NCBI GenBank assembly: GCA_033852175.1 | Contig: JAWSUY010000001.1 | Span: 372,001-436,000, forward strand | From: Agarilytica sp033852175 | GTDB lineage: Bacteria; Pseudomonadota; Gammaproteobacteria; Pseudomonadales; Cellvibrionaceae | Length of the DNA: 64,000 nucleotides | Reading direction: 5' to 3' | Shown here: positions 26,498-35,805 of the stretch, in pieces | Position numbering within the stretch: position 1 is the first letter of the stretch | How the letters are laid out: each line of letters opens with the position of its first letter | Notes under the pieces: model-generated | Seen by the model: the letters and a program-made list of their open reading frames with translations, nothing else | What the model was told of the DNA's origin: nothing | Database searches by the model: none | Made by a program: the position numbers and the translations under genes

Positions 26498-27297
26498 TCT
26501 TCAAATTCGAATTCTGGCTGCATATTTGCGCTAGAGTCTCGAACCTTGAGTTCCAATAATTTAGGGTCACCATCTTTTTCAATGATGATCGTAGCACCAC
26601 GTTTATACTCTCGATTTTCTGGCCCGACACCAACAAAAAATGCGGTAATTTCATGATCTCCAGACTTTAGGTTGCCCAGGTATAATCGCTGAATGCCGCC
26701 CAGAGATAATGCGGTATTTTGACGACGCGTATATAGATGGCTAGCAATCAATTTGTCGTCTATTAACAATTTGACCGAATCTAAATCGAAGTACTCACCA
26801 ACATCTAGCGATAAAAATACAACGATTTGAGAGTTTGCAGGAAACAGCAATTCTTCTTCAAGAATTAGCAGATCACGATTAAGCTCTAAAGCCGCTTTTT
26901 TCAGATCCTCAACTTCCAGACTTAAAGGGGTAGCAGTTTCAGTCTGCTCCTCTCCGTCCGCAACATCCTTACCTTCGTCTTGGTAAGTAACAGAAGCCTC
27001 ATCAATATCTTCTAATTTATTTTCTTCTACTGGCTCATCAGCCCCATCCACGGCAATATCTTCAGTGCTAGACTCTTCCTCAACATCAATCTCGTCTGGA
27101 TCGACGTCTTCAAGACCGTCATCCTCAGAATAAAGGTCTGCCTCAGCCTCACCCTCCTGTAACTCTGGAGTGGGGTCAATAAGGCTAGCGGGCTCGTCTT
27201 CTTGAGCCAAAGTAGAAACTGATAAGCTGGAAATAATTAACGCAAAAGCGCAATAACTTACAGGTTTTGTCAGTCTCTTCGTCAAAATTTGATACAT
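26485..27297 (-). CDS. secreted acidic protein, first gene of TonB/ExbBD/TPR operon
   Basis: A 270-residue exported protein; ATG 27297 is preferred to 27315 because it gives a compact signal peptide (SYCAFALIISSLSVSTLAQ). About 110 residues of Glu/Asp-rich low complexity follow, then a short helical stretch (DLKKAALELNRDLLILEEEL) and a beta-rich C-terminal domain (SQIVVFLSLDVGEYFDLDSVKLLIDD, GATIIIEKDGD). The layout, acidic linker plus small folded end, is similar to the secreted protein at 20217-20873. It overlaps the next gene by 13 bp. A 255-bp spacer upstream presumably holds the operon promoter. I do not recognise the family. Confidence 0.78.
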   Translation of the reverse strand: MYQILTKRLTKPVSYCAFALIISSLSVSTLAQEDEPASLIDPTPELQEGEAEADLYSEDDGLEDVDPDEIDVEEESSTEDIAVDGADEPVEENKLEDIDEASVTYQDEGKDVADGEEQTETATPLSLEVEDLKKAALELNRDLLILEEELLFPANSQIVVFLSLDVGEYFDLDSVKLLIDDKLIASHLYTRRQNTALSLGGIQRLYLGNLKSGDHEITAFFVGVGPENREYKRGATIIIEKDGDPKLLELKVRDSSANMQPEFEFEEWQL

Positions 27298-27552
27298 AGT
27301 GGCACTCAACGTCACATCTGATTAAAAACAAAGAGCATTATCAATTTGCTCTTTTATTGATCTTCTTTAAATTGCTCAATTTTCTATCTCTACCTTATTA
27401 CCTTCGAATCCGTATCAGTACAGGTTAGTAAGGCCTCACATTTCCATGCCGTTCAATCTTTTTCAGGGCTCATTGTGAGTAATTACCTTTGCCTAAGTTA
27501 TTAAGACATCAGGTTTTATGCCAAATAATACAGCATACAAAATAATTGTGAT

Positions 27553-28554
27553 CTAGTTCTCATTCGGATCAATAAGGCCATCACTGTAATGGGCCTTGCC
27601 GCTCCCATCAATGATGACACAATCAAAGCCTGCAAGCCTGTTGATCAGCTCCAAACCCTTCTCAACACCCAGTACAAACACTGTAGTCGATAACGGATCT
27701 GTATCCACTCCGCGACCCCCCATTACCGTCACACTGACAACACCCTTTGCTGAGCTGCCCGTCTTAGGGTTTAGTATATGGTGAACCCGCTCACCAGTGT
27801 ACTCATCGATAAAAAAACGTTCATAGTCGCCAGAAGTGGAAACAGCTACATCTGTAAGAGGCATGCGAATAATAGAACTTGGTTCGCCAGGTTTTTGCCT
27901 GGGGTTTTTAATACCAATAATCCAAGGCCGACCTCGCTTATCACCCAGAACACGGCTATCCCCTCCGGCACTGACAGTGGCGTGCTTAACACCAGCATCA
28001 TGAAGAATCTGTGCCGCTCGATCAACAGCATAACCCTTTGCAATCCCACCCAAATCTATATAAACATGAGGGTGCGTAAAAAATAAAGTCTGATCTAATT
28101 TATTAAACTTAACATGTTGGTAATTTATTGCGGATAGCAATGCATCCCGCTGCTTTACCTTCGGCTGCACCTTATTGCGGTAATCATAATAGCGACCTAC
28201 CGACGCAAAGGTAATATCGAAAGCGCCGTTACTGATGACGCCAAAATAGAGGGATTTATCGATCAGAAAACTAAGCTCCGCCGAAATCGCATACGGACTC
28301 ACAGCAGAATTAAGGTTGACCAGCGAAAGTTCACTTTGGGATTTAAAAGGGGATAGCGCGGCATCGATACGCCGCATTTCCTTCATTACATCAGCTAAAG
28401 CACGACTCAATACATCATCATCATGATGCCATGCTGTCACACTGACCTCAGTCCCCATAATAGACTGTTCATCACTGCGCCATTTAGCAGAGCTTTCAAT
28501 TGAAAATAACAGACCCACAAAAATCGTTGCGCTTAGAACAAGAACCTTCAACAT
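27553..28554 (-). CDS. apbE: FAD:protein FMN transferase (ApbE)
   Basis: A 333-residue periplasmic enzyme that attaches FMN from FAD to Thr/Ser of exported proteins. The signal peptide lacks a lipobox (ESSAKW). Motifs: IMGTEVSVTAWH (about 32-43), GAFDITFASVGRYY (about 110-123), DLGGIAKGYAVDRA (about 167-180), SAGGDSRVLG (about 195-204) and VHHILNPKTG (about 255-264), all typical of ApbE. The neighbouring type II secretion and TonB operons are on the same strand but apart by 123 and 237 bp, so it is probably its own unit. No protein in the window shows the D-x3-[ST]GA[ST] flavin acceptor motif, so its substrate is elsewhere or unusual. Confidence 0.93.
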   Translation of the reverse strand: MLKVLVLSATIFVGLLFSIESSAKWRSDEQSIMGTEVSVTAWHHDDDVLSRALADVMKEMRRIDAALSPFKSQSELSLVNLNSAVSPYAISAELSFLIDKSLYFGVISNGAFDITFASVGRYYDYRNKVQPKVKQRDALLSAINYQHVKFNKLDQTLFFTHPHVYIDLGGIAKGYAVDRAAQILHDAGVKHATVSAGGDSRVLGDKRGRPWIIGIKNPRQKPGEPSSIIRMPLTDVAVSTSGDYERFFIDEYTGERVHHILNPKTGSSAKGVVSVTVMGGRGVDTDPLSTTVFVLGVEKGLELINRLAGFDCVIIDGSGKAHYSDGLIDPNEN

Positions 28555-28677
28555 ATGATATGTCTCAGCAACGTGAAAGGAGTTAAATTAAGAAGCTTAA
28601 ATCATTCCGCTGTAACGCCCCTTAAAGCAGAATCAAAGTCAAAAAGACCGCATTAGAAGTTACGATCGAATGTGCAC

Positions 28678-29487
28678 TTAGAAAGGCCACGTAACCTTGA
28701 ATGTACCCGGCTCAATCTCTTCAGCAAACGCTTGCAGCGCCATTGCGATTTGCTCCGGAGCTTCTGGACCAGGTTTTACAGTACCTTCAGCGGACCATAT
28801 CTCATTGCCAATAACAAAACGCCCATTAAGATCTACGCCAATAGGCCCACTAATATCAACAACATGAACATTTATTCCACCATCGGCATTTGCACTTGCC
28901 TGCCCACCGAAAGCACCTAAAGACCACCACGTTTCACCATTGTGAACGCTAGCATTTTGCCAACTAAAACGAGCATCTAGCGACTCTACACGATACCCTC
29001 TTAATTCTGCCTCAATAACCTGCAAAGAAAAACTACCCTTTGCGTCTAACTGAATAAGCTCTTTAAATTCCGCGACAGGAAAATCAAGCGACGCATCTTT
29101 AATCGTCATTGAGCCAAAAAGACTTTGGCAAACATTGCCCGAAAGTCTTTGCGCCCCGGCATCGGTTTCAAACTGAATACAAGGTTTTAATGCAAGGAGA
29201 GTCCACGGGTTTAGCGACCACTTTACCTCACCTAAAGCAATAGAAGTCGTGCCGATATCCACCTGACCCCCACCCGCCATACCATCCCACAGACTACCTT
29301 GCACACTGCCCAGCCAGACATTGGGGGCTGCCGCATGAATCGCCCATGCCGCGTAACGCGCTGGCGCCATAGAAACAATCAAATACAAAAAATAAACCAC
29401 CAAACCTGCAATCAGTGCAGGCTTAAGCGCCCTTGACTGTAAAATGGCCGGAAGTTGTGGAGAAGTTGATGTGTCTGCGTTGCTCAT
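28678..29487 (-). CDS. gspN: type II secretion protein N
   Basis: A 269-residue inner-membrane protein, last gene of the operon. One N-terminal membrane helix (about 25-45, LIAGLVVYFLYLIVSMAPARY), then a periplasmic beta-rich part (VWLGSVQGSLWDGMAGGGQV, LNPWTLLALKPCIQFE) characteristic of GspN. Its role in the apparatus is the least clear and it is missing from some systems. It follows gspM by 22 bp. Confidence 0.88.
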   Translation of the reverse strand: MSNADTSTSPQLPAILQSRALKPALIAGLVVYFLYLIVSMAPARYAAWAIHAAAPNVWLGSVQGSLWDGMAGGGQVDIGTTSIALGEVKWSLNPWTLLALKPCIQFETDAGAQRLSGNVCQSLFGSMTIKDASLDFPVAEFKELIQLDAKGSFSLQVIEAELRGYRVESLDARFSWQNASVHNGETWWSLGAFGGQASANADGGINVHVVDISGPIGVDLNGRFVIGNEIWSAEGTVKPGPEAPEQIAMALQAFAEEIEPGTFKVTWPF

Positions 29488-29509
29488 ACGGATCTCTAAA
29501 TCGAAACTG

Positions 29510-29989
29510 TTAGTTTTTATGAATACGTAAATTAACCGACACCAAACCAGGGTTGGCCGCCGAAGTAACAGATAGATCTTTCACTCGGAAATTATGTGTG
29601 ATCTCCATGTCATAAAGCCACTCCAAAATCTTCTCAAAAGGCACGTCATCAAAACGTAAGCGTACGCCATTGTCACCGCTGGCGGACATTGAGGCCACCT
29701 GCAATCCCTTCGCACTAAAGCTTTGCTGGACAGTTTTTTCAAGCGTGCTCGAATTACCTTTTTCCGCGCCCGGGTTTTTCAGCGCCATAACTTGAGCCGC
29801 AAGCCCTCGTACATTTTCCAACGAATTTCTCAGGGCATTATTTTTCGTTTCTTCTTGTTCTCGCATATTTTGCACAGGAACAAGTACTACCATAATCAAA
29901 ATATAAAGTGCCAAAGCACCGCCACCAAAAATCAAGGCTATCTGATCGCGAGACGAGGCCTGCGCCCACCACTCTTTAAATGCGTCCAC
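29510..29989 (-). CDS. gspM: type II secretion protein M
   Basis: A 159-residue inner-membrane platform protein: short cytoplasmic N-terminus, one helix (about 17-38, IALIFGGGALALYILIMVVLV), coiled segment, and periplasmic ferredoxin-like domain (QQSFSAKGLQVASMSASGDNG). It partners GspL in the platform. It overlaps gspL by one base. Confidence 0.9.
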   Translation of the reverse strand: MDAFKEWWAQASSRDQIALIFGGGALALYILIMVVLVPVQNMREQEETKNNALRNSLENVRGLAAQVMALKNPGAEKGNSSTLEKTVQQSFSAKGLQVASMSASGDNGVRLRFDDVPFEKILEWLYDMEITHNFRVKDLSVTSAANPGLVSVNLRIHKN

Positions 29990-31227
29990 TATGGCTTCTC
30001 CTTCAGTTTAATATTGGCCTGATAGATTTCACCCTGTCTGCTAGTGCGTGGAGAACCGGACTCCAAACCATTACTCGCTAACAACTCTCTGAACTCACCC
30101 AGCTCACCCAAACCTTTTACTTCGATATTCACTTGGAGCTCTCGTTGCTCACCGTTGTAGCGAAAGTTCGAGACATGAATACCTTTTTGATTCGCGAGCG
30201 ACTTAGACAATCCACTTAACATCACCACAAGATTTGTCTGTTCACCTTTTTTCCCGTCGCCATCTTTTTTACCCAGTATTTTCTTCAGGCGTTTTTCTTC
30301 ATCACCTTTTCGGCCCTTGGGTACAGCCTGTTGATACACTGCCCGAATTTGTTCACGAATTTCTGCCGCTTCGCCTTTCGCCGACAAATACCCCGAATAA
30401 TTTACAACCAGTGACAGAGCAAATGCCGCTGCAGCAACGTAGGCAGGAATTTGCCACATCTGCCACCAGCGACCTAACGGCAATTGACGCCCAAAGGCTC
30501 CTGAACGTAAATTTAACGGATCATTTACTACTTCATCGTCAATACAATCCCAGAAACTGCCTTCCTGCTCGCGTATTTCGATATTTTCATCTGCTAACCA
30601 CGCCTCTGGCAAGCAGGTTTTTAGCAACGATCGGCCTTCTTCAGAATCCGCAACGATATTCAATGCGCACGCTTCTAGTTCAAGTGATTGACTGAGGCTC
30701 TCGAGCACCATTGGTGCAAGATTGATTTCAACAGCAAAGCCTGTTCCATTAGAGAACCGAGCCATAACCAGCTCATCTTCTAGCACAAGAGTAGCTGCAA
30801 CACCTGAAACGTTAAGTACAAAATATTCTGGGAACAAGTGCTGAACTTCACTACTGACAAGTTCAATTTGCTCTAAGCTCGCACGGATATCGTCTTGTTT
30901 TAAATAAACGAGGTTTACGTGGTCGTTTTCAATATGACCATAACAAAAATGTAAATCTTCAACGGGATCAATCAGCTCTTCTTCCATCTCGTAAGGCATA
31001 AGTTTTGCGAGATGTCTTTTTTCTGTGCCTTCAACTGGGACGTTACGCACTACAGCACTAGAACCGGGAATTAGCACACAAATGGGCGTAGCGATGCTGG
31101 AAAGAGATTCCGCTAATAGCTCTAACGTTCCCGCATTTAATGCGTCATCCCACGAGCCATCGGCAAATTGCATTCGCCATTGCCAGTGATTTTCAGTTAT
31201 TTGTCGAACATACAATCGTTCAGTCAC
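29989..31227 (-). CDS. gspL: type II secretion protein L
   Basis: A 412-residue inner-membrane platform protein that links the GspE ATPase to GspM. The cytoplasmic actin-like part covers about 1-260 (ERLYVRQITENHWQW, PYEMEEELIDPVEDLHFCYG). A single helix lies at about 263-284 (IPAYVAAAAFALSLVVNYSGYL), then a periplasmic ferredoxin-like domain (ISNFRYN-type HVSNFRYNGEQRELQVNIEV). Length and order fit GspL. It overlaps gspM by one base and follows gspK by 35 bp. Confidence 0.93.
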   Translation of the reverse strand: MTERLYVRQITENHWQWRMQFADGSWDDALNAGTLELLAESLSSIATPICVLIPGSSAVVRNVPVEGTEKRHLAKLMPYEMEEELIDPVEDLHFCYGHIENDHVNLVYLKQDDIRASLEQIELVSSEVQHLFPEYFVLNVSGVAATLVLEDELVMARFSNGTGFAVEINLAPMVLESLSQSLELEACALNIVADSEEGRSLLKTCLPEAWLADENIEIREQEGSFWDCIDDEVVNDPLNLRSGAFGRQLPLGRWWQMWQIPAYVAAAAFALSLVVNYSGYLSAKGEAAEIREQIRAVYQQAVPKGRKGDEEKRLKKILGKKDGDGKKGEQTNLVVMLSGLSKSLANQKGIHVSNFRYNGEQRELQVNIEVKGLGELGEFRELLASNGLESGSPRTSRQGEIYQANIKLKEKP

Positions 31228-31262
31228 GGTTTTTCTCTTTTATGTTCATTTTTTGTATTCGC

Positions 31263-32405
31263 TTAGAAGTTGGCATCGGTACGACGCACGACTTCTATTG
31301 TAAGACCGCCCTTTGGGTCCTTACTTTCTTCTCGCTTGATCAAGCTCGCGCCGTGGCGGATATAGTCATCGCCGATGGCGGCTGAGCTGTAAAACAAAAA
31401 GTAGGTGCTTTGAAATACGTGCATTAACTTACCTTCACCAATAAGGTCTTCTCCGCCATTGCCTTTATCCCACTCAGATGGACGATCACCAGCACCATCC
31501 GCCAAGACATCCGCCACTTGTCTAAACTCACCATTTTCGGTAAAGGACTTTAACTCACCACCCTTCTCTTCATCGTAAGGGTGCAATTCACAATCCTTAC
31601 CGTTATCTTTCTTCGCCTTTACCGAGCGTAATACCTCAGCAGTTGCAGTACTAACATTGATAATACTAACCTCAGTCACCGGCAGTGCAATAACATGCAA
31701 AAGCAGCTCGCGATACAAGTCCGGCTGCATTCCCTTAATAACCTGGAGCTCACTGACACTGACCATCTCGTCGTTTGCAATCGTAACCGGCGAATCTAAC
31801 GATTCATAGTAATCTGATTCTGCCCCACCAAAGCCACGAATATTCGAGTCACTGTCCAGCCAATCGATGACGGCATCTGCAATTTCTTTAGCTTGGTCTA
31901 CCTGCAAATAAACAGGCTCTTCTTCGTCACCTAAATTAATCACCTGAAGCAAGCGAATGAAAATATACTGCTGTTCGCTATAATCTGCACACGGATGACA
32001 ACTCCTACTTTCCGGTGGCTTAAAGCTAGAGCCATCACCGCAGTCCCCACTTGGCGGCCTCATCGTATTAAGATTAAAGAGGCCATGTGCATCAACTATA
32101 CGCCCTTTAACCCAACCATGATCAGTAGGAAATGGCTCTGTCTGTTGCGCCCAATCTTCACCTGAGTGATCCGATTTTTTTGTTTCCTCACCCTCTGCAT
32201 CAGCACGCAAAGCCACCATTGCCAACTGCTCTGCACCTTCCAAATAAGCTCTAGCCTGTACGCCTGCCCAACGGTTTCCACTGCGTGACATGCTCAATTC
32301 AAAGCGCCATGATATCTCTGTTGCGACGACAGCGATTAAGGCCACAATCATCAAGGCCAATACTAATGCAACGCCGCGCTCTCTATCTCGCCCAAAATGC
32401 TTCAT
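31263..32405 (-). CDS. gspK: type II secretion minor pseudopilin K
   Basis: A 380-residue minor pseudopilin, the large tip protein. The N-terminus RERGVALVLALMIVALIAVV shows the prepilin cleavage Gly11-Val12 and lacks the Glu5 of other pilins, as expected for GspK. A large globular insert follows, including a four-Cys region (CGDGSSFKPPESRSCHPCADYSEQ) not general in the family. It overlaps gspJ by 4 bp. With I and J it caps the pseudopilus. Confidence 0.93.
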   Translation of the reverse strand: MKHFGRDRERGVALVLALMIVALIAVVATEISWRFELSMSRSGNRWAGVQARAYLEGAEQLAMVALRADAEGEETKKSDHSGEDWAQQTEPFPTDHGWVKGRIVDAHGLFNLNTMRPPSGDCGDGSSFKPPESRSCHPCADYSEQQYIFIRLLQVINLGDEEEPVYLQVDQAKEIADAVIDWLDSDSNIRGFGGAESDYYESLDSPVTIANDEMVSVSELQVIKGMQPDLYRELLLHVIALPVTEVSIINVSTATAEVLRSVKAKKDNGKDCELHPYDEEKGGELKSFTENGEFRQVADVLADGAGDRPSEWDKGNGGEDLIGEGKLMHVFQSTYFLFYSSAAIGDDYIRHGASLIKREESKDPKGGLTIEVVRRTDANF

Positions 32406-33073
32406 TGACCATTCACCAAAGCAAATAAGCGGGTAATCTCACTTTCATCATCTTTAAGTAATAATTTAATCTCGACGGCAATGGGCATGTTGACCGAATT
32501 ACCACCTGCGGGGGGCCAAGTTTCTAACCAAGGACCGGCGCTAAAAGAATTCGCTTTCGGCGACAAAATTCGCACTTCAATTTTGTCGACGCCTTCAATG
32601 ATTTTCTGCTGCCGCGCTTCATCCACATCTGAGGAACCGATGTTGTACCAAACATCGCGCCACAAAATTTCTTCTTGAACGCGATACCCCACGCGAATCA
32701 ATTCACTGCGGATAAAATTCAGTGGATTGGCATGCCCACCGCGCAGTATTGTCATAAAATATTCTTCTTCGGTATTCGCTAAAACCAGCGCCGGTAATTG
32801 CCCACCTCTGCCAGAAGTTTGCGACACCGAATGATTCAGCATATTGCGAATATCCGCTTCTATTAACAACCAAGCCCTATCAATACGAGCCAAGTCAGCG
32901 ATATGTTCTTCAATTATCACCTTTGATCTAATCGTCGAATCTAACGACTGATACGAAATTGTGCCTATCATTGCCATGATAATGACGGCAATCAGCACCT
33001 CAATCAGCGTTAGGCCTTTCTGCTTATCGAGGTTTTGCAAACCACGAATCTGCCTGGCAAAGCGCTTATTCAT
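32402..33073 (-). CDS. gspJ: type II secretion minor pseudopilin J
   Basis: A 223-residue minor pseudopilin with leader ending QKG and mature LTLIEVLIAVIIMAMIGTISYQ (Glu5 present). A GspJ-type globular part follows (DRAWLLIEADIRNMLNHSV, GYRVQEEILWRDVWYNIGS). It overlaps gspI by 8 bp and gspK by 4 bp. Confidence 0.93.
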   Translation of the reverse strand: MNKRFARQIRGLQNLDKQKGLTLIEVLIAVIIMAMIGTISYQSLDSTIRSKVIIEEHIADLARIDRAWLLIEADIRNMLNHSVSQTSGRGGQLPALVLANTEEEYFMTILRGGHANPLNFIRSELIRVGYRVQEEILWRDVWYNIGSSDVDEARQQKIIEGVDKIEVRILSPKANSFSAGPWLETWPPAGGNSVNMPIAVEIKLLLKDDESEITRLFALVNGQ

Positions 33074-33434
33074 TCACAAACCCCGACAAGGTAGCCAATG
33101 ACGTGTCATCATCTAAACCTACCGATATTTCCATTCGGTGCATTTTTGGAATAGCCGTTTCTTCCATTTCAATTTTCCAAAACCATTCTTGGCCGGCAAA
33201 CTCTTCACTACCCTGTCGCTTTTTTGTCTTCACTACATTGCGCTGTAGTTTTTGCGTAATGATCATTTCCTGACGCTTATTCTCCGCCAGCCAAAACGCG
33301 TAAGTTTTAGCCCTTATGTGCGCTGTACCATCAATAACGCCTTGCATCCGCAACAGCATGGCAGGTAGCGCAATCCCAACAATGACCAACGCGACCATTA
33401 CTTCAATGAGTGTGAAGCCACCCTGTTTGTTCAT
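33066..33434 (-). CDS. gspI: type II secretion minor pseudopilin I
   Basis: A 122-residue minor pseudopilin, leader MNKQGG, mature FTLIEVMVALVIVGIALPAML. The conserved AFWLAENKRQEM stretch near residue 43 is typical of GspI. It lies 40 bp after gspH and overlaps gspJ. Confidence 0.94.
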   Translation of the reverse strand: MNKQGGFTLIEVMVALVIVGIALPAMLLRMQGVIDGTAHIRAKTYAFWLAENKRQEMIITQKLQRNVVKTKKRQGSEEFAGQEWFWKIEMEETAIPKMHRMEISVGLDDDTSLATLSGFVNE

Positions 33435-33474
33435 TCTATAACTCGTTCGTCGTTCAGCTTGGGATTATTTAACG

Positions 33475-34056
33475 CTACTTGTCTTTGTCCAGCTCTTCAT
33501 TTAACTCTTGGCGCTCTTTCCACACCACGGCTCCCCAAAGATCAACCATGACCGTTTGCGGTTCATCTGTCAGAAGATCGTGACTAAACACGATTTCGAA
33601 AGGTGAAACTTCTCCACTGGGATAAAAAACCAAGATCGGCTCCAAATTTTCAGGGGCATCTTCATAGTCCCATTCCTGCTCATCAATCGATATTTGCAGA
33701 TCTATCGCCTTATCGATTTCAACTGGAGGCACACTTGCCAGCTCTTCCCACTGACCTGTGATCGCACGTTTTTGCCAGCTGTAACGCCAACCGTCATCGA
33801 GCGGATTATCTCGCCATTCAGGCGGCTCGATTAACATCCCAATTGGCTCACCGCTTAAGATCGCCAATTCCCCAACATGATCACCAATGACAACAAAGCG
33901 CTCGATAGTTTTTTTCAGCTCTTGGTCGGGTGCGCCTTGGGTAAAAAATACAGACACACCACCAACAGCAAAACCGATCAACATCAAAACGGTGAGAATT
34001 TCGATTAAGGTAAAACCGGCATTAGCCTTAAAATATTTGATTGAAATGCCCACCAT
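33475..34056 (-). CDS. gspH: type II secretion minor pseudopilin H
   Basis: A 193-residue minor pseudopilin. Leader ends ANAG, mature FTLIEILTVLMLIGFAVGGVS. Globular part: ERFVVIGDHVGELAILSGEPIGMLIEPPEW, ending with a Glu/Asp-rich tail. It follows gspG by 14 bp. Confidence 0.92.
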   Translation of the reverse strand: MVGISIKYFKANAGFTLIEILTVLMLIGFAVGGVSVFFTQGAPDQELKKTIERFVVIGDHVGELAILSGEPIGMLIEPPEWRDNPLDDGWRYSWQKRAITGQWEELASVPPVEIDKAIDLQISIDEQEWDYEDAPENLEPILVFYPSGEVSPFEIVFSHDLLTDEPQTVMVDLWGAVVWKERQELNEELDKDK

Positions 34057-34070
34057 TCACACTCGAGTTA

Positions 34071-34514
34071 TTAATTCTTTTCAGGCTTATCCCAGTTAGT
34101 AAGATCAGCAGACTCGTCTTCACCGCCGCGTACACCATCGGCACCTAAAGTGTAAATAGTATATGCCTTACCTTCTTCACCAGGACTTTCGTAAAGGTAT
34201 TCACTGCCCCATGGATCGATAGGCAATTCAGAAAGATAACCGTCTTTACGCCAATTACGTGGTTTAGGATCTGACTCAGGTGAAGACACTAACGCCTCTA
34301 AACCTTGGTCTGAAGATGGGTAAATAAAGTTATCCAACTTATACATTTGTAAGGACGTTTGGATCGCTTTAAAGTCATTCTGTACAACTTTATCTTGCGC
34401 TTGCCCCAGGGCACCAATTACCTGCGGGCCAATCGCAGCCGCTAGCAATCCGATGATGACAACCACCACCATAATTTCGATTAGGGTCATGCCCTTTTGT
34501 CTTCTGATATTCAT
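34071..34514 (-). CDS. gspG: type II secretion major pseudopilin G
   Basis: A 147-residue major pseudopilin: leader MNIRRQKG, cleavage before Met9, mature MTLIEIMVVVVIIGLLAAAI with Glu5. The conserved YKLDNFIYPSSDQGLEALV and the Asp-rich Ca-binding C-terminus (LGADGVRGGEDESADLTNWD) are clear. The prepilin peptidase needed to cut it is not in this window. Confidence 0.96.
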   Translation of the reverse strand: MNIRRQKGMTLIEIMVVVVIIGLLAAAIGPQVIGALGQAQDKVVQNDFKAIQTSLQMYKLDNFIYPSSDQGLEALVSSPESDPKPRNWRKDGYLSELPIDPWGSEYLYESPGEEGKAYTIYTLGADGVRGGEDESADLTNWDKPEKN

Positions 34515-34544
34515 AGTTCACTCACTCAAAATTGTAATTATTAT

Positions 34545-35801
34545 TTATCCGACCAATTCGTTCATACTGAAAATAGGTAAAAGGATTGCCATCACAATGG
34601 TCGTCACCGATCCCCCCATGAATAAAACCATGGCCGGCTCTAATAGACTCATCATGGTATTTAACGAAAACTCTAGTTCTCGCTCTTGGTTTCGCGCGGC
34701 ATGTAAAAGCTGTTCCGAAAGTTTGCCATTCGCCTCACCTGAAGCCACCATCTGCACAAGTAAAGGAGGAAAGACAACGGCCTGGTCAAGCGCCTTTGCA
34801 AAACTGCTGCCTTCTTGCACGGCCATCGCGACATCCGCTGCTGCTTTTTGTAACTCTACATTTTCTAAAACGCGAGACGCGATTCTCAGCCCTTCTAAAA
34901 GGGGAACCCCACTATTTGATAGCAGACCTAAAGTGCTCGCATAACGAGAGGCTTCGGACTGTAATATTAAATTGCCGACCAAAGGCATACGTAGCGTCAA
35001 AGCATGCCACTGGCGCTTACGAGCAGGAATACTAATCGTCCACTTAAATAGAGCCACGAGTCCAATAATTAGAATCAATACAAATATGCCGTAATTCACT
35101 AAAAAATTACTACAGGCAATCAATCCCTGAGTCAGGGCCGGCAACTCCATATCGTTGCGCTCGAACATACCGATAAGGTTCGGTACAACCTTCACCATCA
35201 TCACCACAACAACGGCGATACAAACAAACAACATAACGGCAGGATAAATCATGGCCGACTTTAGTTTTTGTTTGGTTTCCTGAGCACGTTCGGTGTAATC
35301 CGCAAGACGATCAAGTACTGGCCCTAAAAAGCCAGAAGCCTCACCCGCCTGAATCATTGCGCGATATAAGTTATCAAAAACTTTCGGTAACTCACCCATG
35401 GCATGGCCAAGACTAAGCCCCTCTAAAACTCGAGAGCGAATCTGTAAGATGATCGTCTTAATCGCAGGTTTACGGCTCTGTTTTGCAGCTGCCTGCAAAA
35501 CCTCATCAAGCGGCAAACCAGATTGTACAAGCGACGCCAGCTGACGCGTGACTAATGAGACATCACGATGGCCCATGGTGGGTCCGCCAAAGCTAAAACT
35601 GAAACCCTTGCTTTTCCCTTTGTCTTTGCCTTTTCCGGCACCATCATTTTCTTTAAATAATTTGCGCGAAGATTTAACTTCCAAGGGTTTAAGCTGACGA
35701 CTGCGTAATTGGCTACGAACATGCCTTTCCGAATCACCTTCTAAAACGCCCTTAACTTTTTTGCCCTTAGCGTCTAAGGCTAGATAGGTAAATGCTGCCA
35801 T
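34545..35801 (-). CDS. gspF: type II secretion platform protein F
   Basis: A 418-residue polytopic inner-membrane protein with the duplicated T2SF domain: TRQLASLVQSGLPLDEVLQAAAK (about 87-109) and SNSGVPLLEGLRIASRVLEN (about 296-315). Membrane helices lie near 190, 235 and 390. An extra Gly/Lys segment (GAGKGKDKGKSKGFSFSFGG) near residue 55 is unusual. It follows gspE by 4 bp. Confidence 0.95.
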   Translation of the reverse strand: MAAFTYLALDAKGKKVKGVLEGDSERHVRSQLRSRQLKPLEVKSSRKLFKENDGAGKGKDKGKSKGFSFSFGGPTMGHRDVSLVTRQLASLVQSGLPLDEVLQAAAKQSRKPAIKTIILQIRSRVLEGLSLGHAMGELPKVFDNLYRAMIQAGEASGFLGPVLDRLADYTERAQETKQKLKSAMIYPAVMLFVCIAVVVVMMVKVVPNLIGMFERNDMELPALTQGLIACSNFLVNYGIFVLILIIGLVALFKWTISIPARKRQWHALTLRMPLVGNLILQSEASRYASTLGLLSNSGVPLLEGLRIASRVLENVELQKAAADVAMAVQEGSSFAKALDQAVVFPPLLVQMVASGEANGKLSEQLLHAARNQERELEFSLNTMMSLLEPAMVLFMGGSVTTIVMAILLPIFSMNELVG

Positions 35802-35805
35802 GAGA

